NCBI GenBank assembly: GCA_031216755.1
Contig: JARUHG010000006.1
Span: 242,287-306,286, forward strand
Direction of reading: 5' to 3'
From: Lysobacter arvi
GTDB lineage: Bacteria; Pseudomonadota; Gammaproteobacteria; Xanthomonadales; Xanthomonadaceae
Length of the DNA stretch: 64,000 nt
Positions 52,584 to 62,387 of the stretch are shown in pieces. Each line of letters starts with the position of its first letter. The first letter of the stretch is position 1. The notes under the pieces are model-generated. The model had not been told where the DNA came from. It worked only from the letters and a program-made list of their open reading frames with translations, and made no database searches. Both the position numbers and the translations under genes were made by a program.

Positions 52584-54902
52584 ATGAAGGGTCTGGAAAA
52601 GGGACAACTCACCGCCGGTGCCGCGCAGCTGAAGGTGCTGCTGCCGGCGGTGGCCGTGCTGTTCGCGCTGCTGGCGGCCTTCTTCGCCTGGAGCGGCTAC
52701 CAGCTGCATCGGGACGGCGCGCGCAGGCTGGCGATCACCGAATCGCGCAATGCGGCCGTCGAAGCCGCCGTGAAGGCGCTCGGCGTCGAGCAGAAGCAGC
52801 TCACCGAGCGCCTCGCCGCGCCGACGTTGCAGGCCGCGCTCACCGCGGGCGATCTTGCCGCGGCGTCGCAGGAACTGGCGAAAGGCTGGAACGGCGCCAG
52901 CGATGTGGCGGTGCTGCCGCTGGATCTCGCGGCCGAATACGCCGCGTTGCCGAAGGGCGGCTACGGCCGCCTGGGCGTGATCGAAGCGGCCATCGCGGCC
53001 GACCGCCCGGTGTCCGGCCTGGTCCAGCACAACGGCGGCCCGCAGCTGGCCCTGGCCGCACCGGCGCGCGTGGGTGAAAAAGTCGCTGGCGTGGCCTACG
53101 TGCGCCTGCCCATTGGCCGGATCGGTGCAGGCCTTGAGCAGGTCGCCGTCTCCGACGACAGCTATCTCGCGTTGCGACAGGGCGGCTACAGCGCGATCGA
53201 ACGCGGCGACAAGTCGCTGTCCGGCGGTGCGGAAGCCCTGGCGGCGAAGGTGCCCGGCAGCGATCTGCGCGTGGCCGCGGCAGTGCCGGACGTCGCCGGT
53301 GGCCCGTTCGGCATGGAGGCGCTGGGCTGCTTCATCGCCGCGGCGGTGTTCGTGTTGCTGGCGTTCCTGGCATGGCGCGCACCGAAATTCGCCGCGCGGC
53401 GCAAGGGGGCTGAACAGGAAGATGAAGGGGTCGTTCAGACGTTGGCGGAGAGCATAGAGGCCAATCCCCCTATGCCGGTAACCGCTCCCGTGACTTCGCC
53501 CAAGCCCGCCGCTCCCGTTCCCTCCGTCGCCATCGATCGCGGGATCTTCCGTGCCTATGACATCCGCGGCGTGGTCGGACAGACGCTGGACGCGGGCGTC
53601 GCCGAACTCATCGGCCACGCCATCGGTTCGCTGATGCACGAAAAGGGCCTGACCGACATCGTCGTCGGCCGCGACGGTCGCCTGTCCGGCCCGGCGCTGG
53701 TCGAAGGGCTGATCGCGGGCCTGCGCAAGGCGGGACGCAACGTCATCGACATCGGCCTGGCGCCGACGCCGGTCGTGTACTTCGGCGCCTACCACCTGCG
53801 TGCAGGCTCCTGCGTGTCGGTGACCGGCAGCCACAATCCGCCGGACTACAACGGCTTCAAGATCGTGGTCGGCGGCGAGACGCTCTCCGGCGACACGATC
53901 ACCGACCTGTACGCGCGCATCGCCGAGGACCGCCTGCACCTGGGCGACCTGGGTTCGCTGACCCAGCGCGACATCTCCGAGGACTACGTCCAGCGCATCG
54001 CCTCCGACGTGCAGATCGACCGCCCGCTGCGCGTGGTGGTCGATGCCGGCAACGGCGTGGCGGGCGAGATCGGCCCGCGCGTGCTGGCCGCGATCGGTGC
54101 CGACGTCACGCCGCTGTATTGCGACATCGATGGCACCTTCCCGAACCACCACCCGGATCCGAGCGAGCCGCACAACCTCACGGACCTGATCCGCATGGTC
54201 CAGCGCCTCGAGGCGGACGTGGGCATCGCGTTCGACGGCGACGGCGACCGCCTGGGCGTGGTCACGCGCGAAGGCGAGAACATCTTCCCGGACCGCCTGC
54301 TGATGCTGTTCGCCGCGGACGTGCTCGAACGCAATCCGGGCGCGGTGATCCTGTTCGACGTGAAGTGCACCGGCCGCCTGCCGGGCCACATCCTGCGTCA
54401 CGGCGGCAGTCCGCTGATGTGGAAGACCGGGCATTCGCTGATCAAGGCCAAGATGCGCGAGACCGACGCGGAGCTGGCCGGCGAGATGAGCGGCCACTTC
54501 TTCTTCAAGGAACGCTGGTACGGCTTCGACGACGGCATCTACGCCGCGGCGCGCCTGCTGGAGATCCTGGCCGCGCAGCCGCGCACGCCCAGCGAGACGC
54601 TCAATGCGCTGCCCAACGGTGTCTCGACTCCCGAGATCAAGGTGGATGCGCCGGACGGCGACCCGCACAGCTTCGTGGAGTGGTTCCGCGACGAGGCGAA
54701 GTTCGAGGGCGCGAGGCTTTCGACGATCGACGGCCTTCGCGTGGACTTCCCGGACGGTTGGGGCCTGGTGCGTGCATCCAACACGACGCCGGTGCTGGTG
54801 ATGCGGTTCGACGCGGATTCGCCGGAAGCGCTCGCGCGCATCAAGGCCGACTTCCGCGCCCAGCTGCTGGCGTTGCGTCCGGACCTGGCGCTGCCGTTCT
54901 AA
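52584..54902 (+). CDS. algC: membrane-anchored phosphomannomutase/phosphoglucomutase (AlgC-like)
   Basis: A 772-residue protein. The C-terminal 450 residues (from about 315) are a complete alpha-D-phosphohexomutase: phosphoserine S416 in TGSHNPPDYNG, metal loop D551-G-D-G-D-R, GEMSGHFFF sugar loop and the SNTTPVLVMRFD phosphate-binding end. It makes mannose-1-P or glucose-1-P for LPS and exopolysaccharide. The first 310 residues are extra: a helix at about 17-37, a 210-residue probably periplasmic domain, a second helix at about 245-267 and a proline-rich linker. ATG 52584 has AAGGGG six bases upstream; ATG 52578 sits on that site. Confidence 0.9.
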   Translation: MKGLEKGQLTAGAAQLKVLLPAVAVLFALLAAFFAWSGYQLHRDGARRLAITESRNAAVEAAVKALGVEQKQLTERLAAPTLQAALTAGDLAAASQELAKGWNGASDVAVLPLDLAAEYAALPKGGYGRLGVIEAAIAADRPVSGLVQHNGGPQLALAAPARVGEKVAGVAYVRLPIGRIGAGLEQVAVSDDSYLALRQGGYSAIERGDKSLSGGAEALAAKVPGSDLRVAAAVPDVAGGPFGMEALGCFIAAAVFVLLAFLAWRAPKFAARRKGAEQEDEGVVQTLAESIEANPPMPVTAPVTSPKPAAPVPSVAIDRGIFRAYDIRGVVGQTLDAGVAELIGHAIGSLMHEKGLTDIVVGRDGRLSGPALVEGLIAGLRKAGRNVIDIGLAPTPVVYFGAYHLRAGSCVSVTGSHNPPDYNGFKIVVGGETLSGDTITDLYARIAEDRLHLGDLGSLTQRDISEDYVQRIASDVQIDRPLRVVVDAGNGVAGEIGPRVLAAIGADVTPLYCDIDGTFPNHHPDPSEPHNLTDLIRMVQRLEADVGIAFDGDGDRLGVVTREGENIFPDRLLMLFAADVLERNPGAVILFDVKCTGRLPGHILRHGGSPLMWKTGHSLIKAKMRETDAELAGEMSGHFFFKERWYGFDDGIYAAARLLEILAAQPRTPSETLNALPNGVSTPEIKVDAPDGDPHSFVEWFRDEAKFEGARLSTIDGLRVDFPDGWGLVRASNTTPVLVMRFDADSPEALARIKADFRAQLLALRPDLALPF

Positions 54903-54922
54903 GCGCCTTCGTCGCCCAAGAG

Positions 54923-54952
54923 AAAGGCCGACGGTGCGAACCGTCGGCCTTT
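54923..54952. terminator. bidirectional terminator
   Basis: AAAGGCCGACGG (54923-54934) pairs with CCGTCGGCCTTT (54941-54952) around TGCGAA. It lies between convergent genes and is A-rich on one side and T-rich on the other. Confidence 0.8.
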
Positions 54953-55013
54953 GCGTTTCCGGGTCGCCGTCGTGCGCGGCGGCTCGGCGCGCGGCGAATC
55001 GGCGTGGTTTGCG

Positions 55014-55667
55014 TCAACCCTTCGTGGGCTGCTTCAGCGCGTGGTAGCGCTCCAGTGCGGCCGCGAGCTCCTCGTCGATCACTTCGCGCTCGGCGATCTG
55101 CTGCACCAGCAGTTCCTGCTGGCGGAGCAGCTGATCGTGCTGGATACGCACGTTCTGCTGCGCAGGCTTCGGCACCGGCTTGCCGGACAGTTCGTTCTCG
55201 CCGGCCCGGCGCAGCAGCGCCACCAGCGTGTCGCGGCGGCCCGCCACGCCCAGGCGCGAGGCCTTGATCGCCTCGTCCATCACGGCTTGGCGTTCGCCGA
55301 AGGCGCGGCGCAAGTCGGCCTCGGTGGCGTAGGACTCGACCATCGCGTGCTCGCGGCGGTTCTTCGCCTCGGCCATGGCGGCGCTTTCCCGGTCGAGCTT
55401 CGCCTGCGCTTCGGCGGCTTCGCGTTCCTCTGGCGTCAGCGCCCGCCCGACCTGTTTCGTGGCCAGGCCGCTCTTCGCACTGATCTCGGTCCGCGCGCTG
55501 TCCACCGCGTGGGCGGGCAGGGCGTCGCCGCAGACGCGGGCGCCGTTCTCGTTCCAGCAGTAGAGCTTCTTGGCGCCGTTGTCCCCGGCCGGCTTCTTCT
55601 GGGCGATCGCGACGCCGCTGGCGGCGAGCATCAGCGAGCAGGCGAGCAACGGCAGAGTGCGATTCAT
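55014..55667 (-). CDS. secreted DUF4124-like coiled-coil protein
   Basis: A 217-residue protein with a signal peptide (cleavage after AIA, about residue 20). A short DUF4124-like block (KKLYCWNENGARVCGDALP, about 29-47) has two cysteines that may form a disulphide. After residue 65 it is a charged, mostly helical region, predicted as coiled coil. The function is unknown. The frame is open to 55853, but MNRTLPLLACSL at 55667 gives the signal peptide. Confidence 0.65.
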   Translation of the reverse strand: MNRTLPLLACSLMLAASGVAIAQKKPAGDNGAKKLYCWNENGARVCGDALPAHAVDSARTEISAKSGLATKQVGRALTPEEREAAEAQAKLDRESAAMAEAKNRREHAMVESYATEADLRRAFGERQAVMDEAIKASRLGVAGRRDTLVALLRRAGENELSGKPVPKPAQQNVRIQHDQLLRQQELLVQQIAEREVIDEELAAALERYHALKQPTKG

Positions 55668-55773
55668 CAGGATGCGATTCGTCACGTCGGCAAAGTCCGA
55701 GAGAACTGTCGGGAATTCCCCCGTAGTCATGCAAGAGTCACGCCATCGCCGGCCGAATCGCGGCCAGGCTCGC

Positions 55774-56439
55774 TCAGGGGTTCTCGTCGCTGCCGTAGGC
55801 CTGCCGATAGGCGAGCAGGCGCTCGCGTTGTGCGGCCAACCCGGCGTGCCCACCGGCGAACGCCAGCAGGTCGGCCAGGGTCGCGACCGCGATCACGGGC
55901 AGCCCATGGTCGGCCGCGACCGATTGTGCCGCTGAGCGTCGGGTTTTGGCCGGGTCGATGGCTTCCTGGCGATCGAGCGCGATCACGATTCCCGCCGTCT
56001 CGCCCCCCGCGTCACGGATGAGCCCCAGCGCCTCGCGGATCGCGGTGCCGGCGGTGATCACGTCGTCGACGATCAGCACGCGACGGCCCTGTAGCGGGGC
56101 GCCGATCAGGTTGCCGCCTTCGCCATGGGTCTTGGCTTCCTTCCGGTTGAACGCCACCGGCAGGTCCCGGCCGCGGCGCGCGTACTCGCATGCCAGTGCG
56201 GTCGCCAGCGGAATGCCCTTGTAGGCCGGGCCGAACAGCAGGTCGAACGCGACGCCGTGCGCGTCGATCGCGTCGGCGTAACACGCGGCAAGCCCGGCCA
56301 GCGCCGCGCCCGAATCGAATCGGCCCGCATTGAAGAAGTACGGGCTCTGGCGCCCCGATTTGAGGGTGAACTCGCCGAAGCGCAGGGCATCGGCGCGCAG
56401 GGCCAGGTCGAGGAAGCGGGCGCGGTGGTCTTGGGTCAT
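55774..56439 (-). CDS. pyrE: orotate phosphoribosyltransferase
   Basis: A 221-residue enzyme of pyrimidine synthesis that adds ribose-5-phosphate from PRPP to orotate. FTLKSGRQSPYFFNAG, FGPAYKGIPLA, FNRKEAKTHGEGG and the PRPP motif VLIVDDVITAGTA are present. Its ATG overlaps the stop of the GNAT gene (ATGA), so the two are translationally coupled. The pair is divergent from exonuclease III, a familiar pyrE-xthA neighbourhood. Confidence 0.96.
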   Translation of the reverse strand: MTQDHRARFLDLALRADALRFGEFTLKSGRQSPYFFNAGRFDSGAALAGLAACYADAIDAHGVAFDLLFGPAYKGIPLATALACEYARRGRDLPVAFNRKEAKTHGEGGNLIGAPLQGRRVLIVDDVITAGTAIREALGLIRDAGGETAGIVIALDRQEAIDPAKTRRSAAQSVAADHGLPVIAVATLADLLAFAGGHAGLAAQRERLLAYRQAYGSDENP

Positions 56440-56966
56440 GGGCTCGGGTGCGGATGGAGGAACTGCAGCATCACGTGCTGCGGGCCGGCGCTGCCGCCGT
56501 GGAAAAGCTCGCCGGTGTCGATGAAGCCGGCCTTGAGGTACGCCGAAATCGCCGGCGCGTTGATGCAGTTGACGGTGAGCACCACCACCGCGCGATCGGG
56601 ATGGCGCAGGCGCAGGTCGTCGCGCGAAGCCGTCATCGCCATGCGGCCGTAGCCCCGGCCCTGGTGGCGGTGATCGATCACGAAGGCGCGCAGTCCGACG
56701 CTGGGCATGCCGAGCGATCGGCCGACGACCGCGTTGGGCGCGAAATCCAGCCGGTAGAAACCCACGACCGCATCGTCCGCGATCACCGCCATCGCTTCGC
56801 TCATGCGGTCGCGGAGCGTGTCGCCGAGGTTGAAGGCCGTGTCGCCCACGTAGCGGTACTGGTCCGGCGCTACGCGCAGCGCGCGCACGGCGCGGGCGAC
56901 AGGCGAGTCGGGGTCCGCGATCGGTTCGACGCGGACGCGGGCAGTGACGGCGGACATGGCGGGCAT
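56436..56966 (-). CDS. GNAT family N-acetyltransferase
   Basis: A 176-residue protein of the GNAT fold. The acetyl-CoA loop is in HQGRGYGRMAM (motif A, near residue 100) and the last strands contain NCINAPAISAYLKAGF (motif B). The N-terminal region binds the unknown acceptor. The gene overlaps pyrE by 4 bases. MPAM at 56966 is chosen; MSAV at 56957 is an alternative. Confidence 0.82.
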   Translation of the reverse strand: MPAMSAVTARVRVEPIADPDSPVARAVRALRVAPDQYRYVGDTAFNLGDTLRDRMSEAMAVIADDAVVGFYRLDFAPNAVVGRSLGMPSVGLRAFVIDHRHQGRGYGRMAMTASRDDLRLRHPDRAVVVLTVNCINAPAISAYLKAGFIDTGELFHGGSAGPQHVMLQFLHPHPSP

Positions 56967-57042
56967 GATAGCGCCGCGCCCATTCCAGCCGGCCCCCGCG
57001 AGGCGGCATTCGCGCCGATCCATGCGGCGCCGCGCGAGGGGC

Positions 57043-57048
57043 TATGAT
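57043..57048 (+). promoter_or_regulatory. candidate -10 box of exonuclease III gene
   Basis: TATGAT in GGCTATGATCG, 26 bases before ATG 57075, with GGAG at 57066-57069 as ribosome site. It fits the GGCTANNAT pattern seen before several genes here. Confidence 0.45.
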
Positions 57049-57074
57049 CGCCGGCACATCGTCGTGGAGTGCGC

Positions 57075-57848
57075 ATGCGCATCATCAGTTTCAACGCAAA
57101 CGGCCTGCGCTCGGCCGCCAACAAGGGCTTCTTCGACTGGTTCCGCACGCAGGACGCCGACGTCCTGTGCGTTCAGGAAACCAAGGCGCAGGAACACCAG
57201 CTCGCCGGCCCGCAATTCCTGCCGGAGGGCTATCGCGCGTGGTTCAAGGACGCGACGACGAAGAAGGGCTACAGCGGCGTGGCGATCTACAGCCGGCGCG
57301 AGCCCGACGAGGTACGCACGAGCATGGGCTGGGCGCCGTTCGACGACGAGGGCCGCTACATCGAAGCGCGCTTCGGCAACCTCAGCGTGGTGTCGTTCTA
57401 CATTCCGTCCGGCTCGTCGGGCGAATTGCGGCAGGGCTTCAAGTTCGAAGTGATGGAATGGCTCAAGCCCCACCTGGACCAGTGGCTCGCCAGCGGCCGC
57501 GATTACGTGCTGTGCGGCGACTGGAACATCGTGCGCTCGAAGCTCGACATCAAGAACTGGTCGAGCAACCAGAAGAATTCCGGCTGCCTGCCGCCGGAGC
57601 GCGAGTGGCTCAACGGGCTGTGCGTGGACACGACGGGCTGGGTCGATGCGTACCGCGCGCTGCACGCCGAGGGACAGGACTACACCTGGTGGAGCAACCG
57701 CGGCGCCGCGCGCGCCAACAACGTCGGTTGGCGCATCGATTACCAGCTGTGCACGCCATCGCTGGCGCCGAAGCTGAAGGCCTGCTCGATCCTGCGCGAG
57801 CCGCGCTTCTCCGACCACGCGCCATTCAGCGTCGACTATGACCTCTGA
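57075..57848 (+). CDS. xthA: exodeoxyribonuclease III
   Basis: A 257-residue AP endonuclease/3'-5' exonuclease of the EEP fold. Metal and catalytic motifs: FNANGLRSA at the start, VQETKAQ, GDWNIVRSKLDI with the Asp-Asn pair, RIDYQLCTPSL and SDHAPFSVDYD at the end. It repairs abasic sites. ATG 57075 is preferred to GTG 57069 by spacing to GGAG. Its 3' end overlaps the permease gene by 11 bases. Confidence 0.95.
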   Translation: MRIISFNANGLRSAANKGFFDWFRTQDADVLCVQETKAQEHQLAGPQFLPEGYRAWFKDATTKKGYSGVAIYSRREPDEVRTSMGWAPFDDEGRYIEARFGNLSVVSFYIPSGSSGELRQGFKFEVMEWLKPHLDQWLASGRDYVLCGDWNIVRSKLDIKNWSSNQKNSGCLPPEREWLNGLCVDTTGWVDAYRALHAEGQDYTWWSNRGAARANNVGWRIDYQLCTPSLAPKLKACSILREPRFSDHAPFSVDYDL

Positions 57849-59238
57849 GCACGCGCCGTCCGGGGCGCCGAAGCCACGCAAGGGTTGGCGCCTGGTCGCA
57901 GCGAACCTGCGCGAGCCGAAAGTCCTGGTGATGTTGCTGCTGGGCTTCAGCTCCGGCATCCCGATCTACCTCGTCGGCAACACGCTCGGCTACTGGATGC
58001 GCGAGAACGCGATCGAGCTGTCGACGATCGGTTTCCTCTCGTGGGTCGGGCTGGCGTACTCGCTGAAATTCCTGTGGGCGCCGCTGGTCGACAAGCTCGA
58101 CGCGCCGCTGCTCGGAAAACTGCTGGGGCGACGACGCGGCTGGATGCTGCTGTCGCAGATCGTGTGCGCGATCGCGCTGGTCGGCATGGCCAAGGTGGAG
58201 CCGCAGGAAGGCCAACTGGTGTTCGCCGGACAGGTGCTCGACCAGCTCGTGGTGTTCGGCGTGCTGGCGCTGGTGGTCGCGTTCGCATCGGCGACGCAGG
58301 ACATCGTGATCGACGCCTGGCGCATCGAGAGCGCCGCCAGCAACGAGCAGCAGGGCCTGCTGACGGCGACCTCGGCACTCGGTTATCGCGGCGCCCTGCT
58401 GGTCACCGATTCGCTCATCCTGATCTTCGCCGCGCACATCGGCTGGTCGATGTCCTACGGGGTGATGGGCGCGCTGATGGGCGTCGGCATCCTCGCCACG
58501 TGCCTGGCACGCGAGCCTGTCGCCAGCGTGCAGGCGTCGGCCGCTCCGCATGCGTCGGTGCTGTCCGCGCAGGGGCTGTACGACGCGATCGTGGCGCCGT
58601 TCGTCGTGTTCTTCCGCGAACACGGGAAGTGGGCGCTGGTGATGCTGCTGGCGATCAGCCTCTACCGCCTGCCCGATTTCGTCCTGGGCCCCATGGCCAA
58701 CCCGTTCTACGCCGACTTGGGACTGCACAAGGAAACCGTCGGCGCGGTCCGCGGCAGCTTCGGCCTGCTGGCGACGACGCTGGGCATCGCCGCGGCCGGG
58801 CTCTGCGCGGTGCGCTTCGGCTTCTTCACGACCTTGCTGGCGGGCGCCGTGCTCGGGCCCGGCTCCAACCTCGCCTTCTCGTACCTGGCGCTGCACGGCG
58901 CGGACGCGGGCGTCTTCACCGCCGTGATGATCATCGACAACTTCTGCTCGGGGTTCGCCGGGGTGGCCCTCATCGGCTACATGTCGAGCCTGACCAGCGT
59001 CGGGTACACCGCCACGCAGTACGCCTTGCTGAGCTCGTTCTACGCGTTGCCGGGCAAGGTGCTGAAGGGTTTGTCGGGCTGGACGATCGAACAACTGGAA
59101 GTGGGCCGCAGTTTGCTCGAGGCGTATTCGCTATTCTTCGCCGGAACGGCCCTGATCGGGATACCTGCACTGTTGCTGTGCCTGGTCCTCGCCGCTCGCC
59201 GAACCGGCGCGGCCACTCGCGCGCCGGCGGCGGAATGA
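57838..59238 (+). CDS. ampG: AmpG-like muropeptide/MFS permease
   Basis: A 466-residue major-facilitator protein with about 12-14 hydrophobic helices. The opening LGFSSGIPIYLVGNTLGYWMRE and the LSWVGLAYSLKFLWAPLVD block are typical of AmpG, which imports GlcNAc-anhydroMurNAc peptides for recycling. Nearby anmK and an M23 endopeptidase on the other strand agree. It overlaps xthA by 11 bases, so both may share one message. Confidence 0.87.
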   Translation: MTSEHAPSGAPKPRKGWRLVAANLREPKVLVMLLLGFSSGIPIYLVGNTLGYWMRENAIELSTIGFLSWVGLAYSLKFLWAPLVDKLDAPLLGKLLGRRRGWMLLSQIVCAIALVGMAKVEPQEGQLVFAGQVLDQLVVFGVLALVVAFASATQDIVIDAWRIESAASNEQQGLLTATSALGYRGALLVTDSLILIFAAHIGWSMSYGVMGALMGVGILATCLAREPVASVQASAAPHASVLSAQGLYDAIVAPFVVFFREHGKWALVMLLAISLYRLPDFVLGPMANPFYADLGLHKETVGAVRGSFGLLATTLGIAAAGLCAVRFGFFTTLLAGAVLGPGSNLAFSYLALHGADAGVFTAVMIIDNFCSGFAGVALIGYMSSLTSVGYTATQYALLSSFYALPGKVLKGLSGWTIEQLEVGRSLLEAYSLFFAGTALIGIPALLLCLVLAARRTGAATRAPAAE

Positions 59239-59266
59239 CCAGGCATCGCCCTGGAAGGACACCCGA

Positions 59267-59602
59267 ATGACCGACATCATCCTTCACGACATCGATCCGC
59301 TGCTGCTCGACCGCGTCAAGCGCGTCGCGCAGCAGCGCAACTGGCCGTTGCAGGAAGCGCTGATGCACCTGCTCGAGCACGGTCTGTTCGCGTGCGAGGC
59401 CGAACTGGCCGCGCGCTTCAACGATTCGGACGCGAACGCGCTGCAGGCGGCGATCGCCGCCCTGGAAGGAATCCCGAGCGATCCGGGGTTTTCGATGATC
59501 GGTCGCGTCGAGCGGCCTTCGGACGTCAACGTCGCGACGCTGGAAAGCGGCGGCCTCACCGACGTCGACCGCGATCTCATGGCCTACGCCCAGCGGGGCT
59601 GA
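59267..59602 (+). CDS. small protein of unknown function
   Basis: A 111-residue acidic protein without signal peptide or membrane helix. The first 45 residues are helical (LLLDRVKRVAQQRNWPLQEALMHLLEHGL) and look like a short CopG/Arc-type or dimerisation segment. The rest is less ordered. I do not recognise a family. It starts 28 bases after ampG with an AAGGA site, so it is probably in the same operon. Confidence 0.6.
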   Translation: MTDIILHDIDPLLLDRVKRVAQQRNWPLQEALMHLLEHGLFACEAELAARFNDSDANALQAAIAALEGIPSDPGFSMIGRVERPSDVNVATLESGGLTDVDRDLMAYAQRG

Positions 59603-59617
59603 GGCCGCGGCGCCGGC

Positions 59618-60799
59618 TCAGGCGGCCGGATGCACCACGCCGAGCACGCGCGGCGCACGCGCGCCGGTCACGCCGGGCAGGTTGCCGGGCAAGCCCGAGA
59701 CCGTCTGCCGCGCGAGCCAGGCGAAGCCCATCGCCTCGACGAAATCCGGATCCACGCCGTGCCGTGCGGTGGATTCGACAGTCGCCTCCGGAAGGTGGGC
59801 GGCGATGCGCTCGAGCAGACGCGGATTGTGTACGCCGCCGCCGCAGGCCAGCACGCGGCGTGTCGTCGGCTGATGCGCGCGCAGGGCATCGGCGATCGTG
59901 ATCGCGCTCAATTCCAGCAGCGTCGCCTGCACGTCGGCGGGCGATTCCTCGCCGTCGAGACGGCGCTCCACCCAACGCAGATGGAACTGTTCGCGGCCGG
60001 TGCTCTTGGGCGGCGGCAGCATGAACCACGGCTCGTCCAGCAGCCGGGCCAGCAGCTCCGCGTCCACGCCGCCCTGCGCCGCGAAGGCGGCGCCGGCATC
60101 GTAGGCCGCGCCGGTATGGCGCAGGCACCATGCGTCGAGCAGGCAATTGGCCGGGCCGGTGTCGAAGCCGCGCACGGGGCCCTCCGTCGGCAGCAGGGTG
60201 AAGTTGGCGATGCCGCCGAGATTCAGCACGGCCCGGTCTTCGTCGGCGTCGGCCAGCAGTGCCGCATGCAGCGCCGGCAGCAGCGGCGCGCCGTGCCCGC
60301 CGGCGGCCACGTCGCGGCGGCGGAAGTCGCAGGCCGTCGCGATGCCGGTTCGTTCGGCGATCAAGCCGCCATCGCCCATCTGCCAGGTGAAAGGGTGGCG
60401 GCCGTCGAACCGCGCGCCCTCGGGGCGATGGCGGACCGTCTGCCCGTGGGAGCCGATCGCGCGTACGTCGCCGGGCGGTACGCCGGCTTCGTCGAGCAGG
60501 CGCAGCGTGGCGTCGGCGAAGGCGTCGGCGATCTGCACGTCCAGCGTACCCAGCTCATCCAGCGACTGGGCGTCCGAGCCTTGCCCGAGCGCCACCAGCC
60601 GCGCGCGCAGCGCGTCGTCCCAGGCGTAGGTGCGGCCCAGCAGGAGTTCGACCGTCGCGCGGCCCTGCGGATGGGCTTGAGAAGCACGTTCGAAACGGAC
60701 CAGCGCGGCGTCGATGCCGTCCGCGCTGGTGCCGGAGATCAGGCCGACGAAGAGTCCGTCGACCGGCGGGCCCAGGGGCCCGGCCGCGGAGACCGGCAC
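59618..60799 (-). CDS. anmK: anhydro-N-acetylmuramic acid kinase
   Basis: A 393-residue ASKHA-fold kinase that phosphorylates and opens 1,6-anhydroMurNAc to MurNAc-6-phosphate in peptidoglycan recycling. [16 protein letters not shown] at the start, [11 protein letters not shown] near 118, [26 protein letters not shown] and [14 protein letters not shown] are all typical. It starts 1 base after the stop of the M23 peptidase gene. Length is normal (about 370-395). Confidence 0.95.
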   Translation of the reverse strand: MPVSAAGPLGPPVDGLFVGLISGTSADGIDAALVRFERASQAHPQGRATVELLLGRTYAWDDALRARLVALGQGSDAQSLDELGTLDVQIADAFADATLRLLDEAGVPPGDVRAIGSHGQTVRHRPEGARFDGRHPFTWQMGDGGLIAERTGIATACDFRRRDVAAGGHGAPLLPALHAALLADADEDRAVLNLGGIANFTLLPTEGPVRGFDTGPANCLLDAWCLRHTGAAYDAGAAFAAQGGVDAELLARLLDEPWFMLPPPKSTGREQFHLRWVERRLDGEESPADVQATLLELSAITIADALRAHQPTTRRVLACGGGVHNPRLLERIAAHLPEATVESTARHGVDPDFVEAMGFAWLARQTVSGLPGNLPGVTGARAPRVLGVVHPAA

Positions 60800-60800
60800 G

Positions 60801-62243
60801 TCAGGCCTTGGTCTTGGCGGACTTCGCCGGCTTGCGTGCGGCCGGCGAGGGCTCGGACACGTCGGCGTAGATGATGTTCTCGACCTTCTGGATGCGCGCC
60901 AGCGCCACCGCCGTCTGCGCCCGGAACTGCGCCAGCGCGCTGCCCGACAGCGGTTCCGGCGGCGGCATGGTGATCGACAGCGGGTTGCGGTGCACGCCGT
61001 TGACGCGGAACTCGTAGTGCAGGTGCGGACCGGTCGACATGCCGGTGCTGCCGACGTAACCGATCACCGTGCCCTGCGCGATGCGCTGGCCGGGGCGGAT
61101 CTTGCCGATGCGGGACATGTGGCCGTACAGCGTGGTGTAACCGCGGCCGTGGTCGAGCACGACGGCGTTGCCGTAGCCGCCCTGCCAGCCGGCCGAGGCG
61201 ACGCGCGCATCGCCGGCGGCCATGATCGGCGTGCCGGTACGGGCGGCGTAGTCCACGCCCTTGTGCATGCGCGTGCGGCCCAGCACCGGGTGCCTGCGGG
61301 TGCCGAAGTTCGACGTCAGGCGCGCATACGGAATCGGCATGCGGATGAAGCTCTTCTTCAGCGGACGGCCGTCGCCGGTGAAGTACTCGGCCTTGCCGTC
61401 GCGCTCGAAGCGGAAACCGGTGTGCAGCTTGCCGCCGGTGGTGAAGGTCGCTGCCAGCACCGGGCCGGTGCGCAGCAGCTCGCCTTCGCGCCAGGTCTGC
61501 TCGACCACCACGCTGAAGCGGTCGTTGGCGCCGACGTCTTCGTTGAAGTCGATGTCGTACTTGAAGATCTCGTCGGTCAGCGTGTTGATGTTGCTGCCCG
61601 ACAGCCCCAGCTTGCGCGCCGAACGGAACAGCGACTTGCCCACCTTCCCGCTGATCACCACGGTGCGCGTCTCGGTAGGACGCACGGTCACCTTCTCGGT
61701 GACCTTGTCGCCGGCGATCGACAGTTCCACGCGGTGGCTGTCGTCGCGGTCATAACGGAAGGTCCGCAGTTCGCCGCTGACCGGAAGATCGAAGGCGAGT
61801 TCGGTGCCGGGCTTCAGGCGGGTCAGGGCTTTCTTGTCGCCGGGAACCGCATCGAGGATCCGGTGCATCGTCGACGCCGGCAGATCGAGTTCCTCGAACA
61901 CCGCGCCCAGCGTCTGGCCGCGTTCGACGCGTACGATCTGCCAGCTGTCGCCGTTGTGGCCCTTCAGGCGCGCGAGCGGCAGCGGCGGCAGCGCGAGCGC
62001 GAGCGAGCTGCGCTGTGCATGCAGCGGCGGCTGTGCGGTGGAGGTGGGGCCGAAGCCGGGGACAATCGCGGCGACCAGCACGCCAAGCGTGGCGAACAGG
62101 CTCGCGTGTGCCCAGTGACGACGCGTCCAGCGGCCATTGAACCCGCGGGACACCTGACTGGCGGACACGGGACGATGCAGAGCGGCTTCACGCAGCGCCT
62201 TGAGCCGTTGGCGCCGATCCGTACCGGTCTCGGATGTCGTCAT
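60801..62243 (-). CDS. M23 murein endopeptidase, OapA/MepM-like
   Basis: A 480-residue LytM-type metallo-endopeptidase. A basic N-terminus and one membrane helix lie at about 52-70 ([17 protein letters not shown]), followed by an OapA/LysM-like region around 100-180. The C-terminal M23 domain has the zinc ligands in MHKGVDYAA and HLHYEF. It cleaves D-Ala-mDAP crosslinks in the periplasm. The frame is open up to a GTG at 62345, which would add 34 residues. MTTSETG at 62243 is preferred because it follows a GGGAC site. Confidence 0.9.
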   Translation of the reverse strand: MTTSETGTDRRQRLKALREAALHRPVSASQVSRGFNGRWTRRHWAHASLFATLGVLVAAIVPGFGPTSTAQPPLHAQRSSLALALPPLPLARLKGHNGDSWQIVRVERGQTLGAVFEELDLPASTMHRILDAVPGDKKALTRLKPGTELAFDLPVSGELRTFRYDRDDSHRVELSIAGDKVTEKVTVRPTETRTVVISGKVGKSLFRSARKLGLSGSNINTLTDEIFKYDIDFNEDVGANDRFSVVVEQTWREGELLRTGPVLAATFTTGGKLHTGFRFERDGKAEYFTGDGRPLKKSFIRMPIPYARLTSNFGTRRHPVLGRTRMHKGVDYAARTGTPIMAAGDARVASAGWQGGYGNAVVLDHGRGYTTLYGHMSRIGKIRPGQRIAQGTVIGYVGSTGMSTGPHLHYEFRVNGVHRNPLSITMPPPEPLSGSALAQFRAQTAVALARIQKVENIIYADVSEPSPAARKPAKSAKTKA

Positions 62244-62387
62244 GTGTGTGTCCCGCGCGCAGGTGTGAAGGCCATGTAGCGGCGCTACCATAGAGGCGCG
62301 AGCAGTGTGCGTCAAACCCTTGAACTGAATAGGGTTTTTCTTCACGCGCCCCGGCGGGTATGTTTAACCGTGATTTAACCCGAATCC

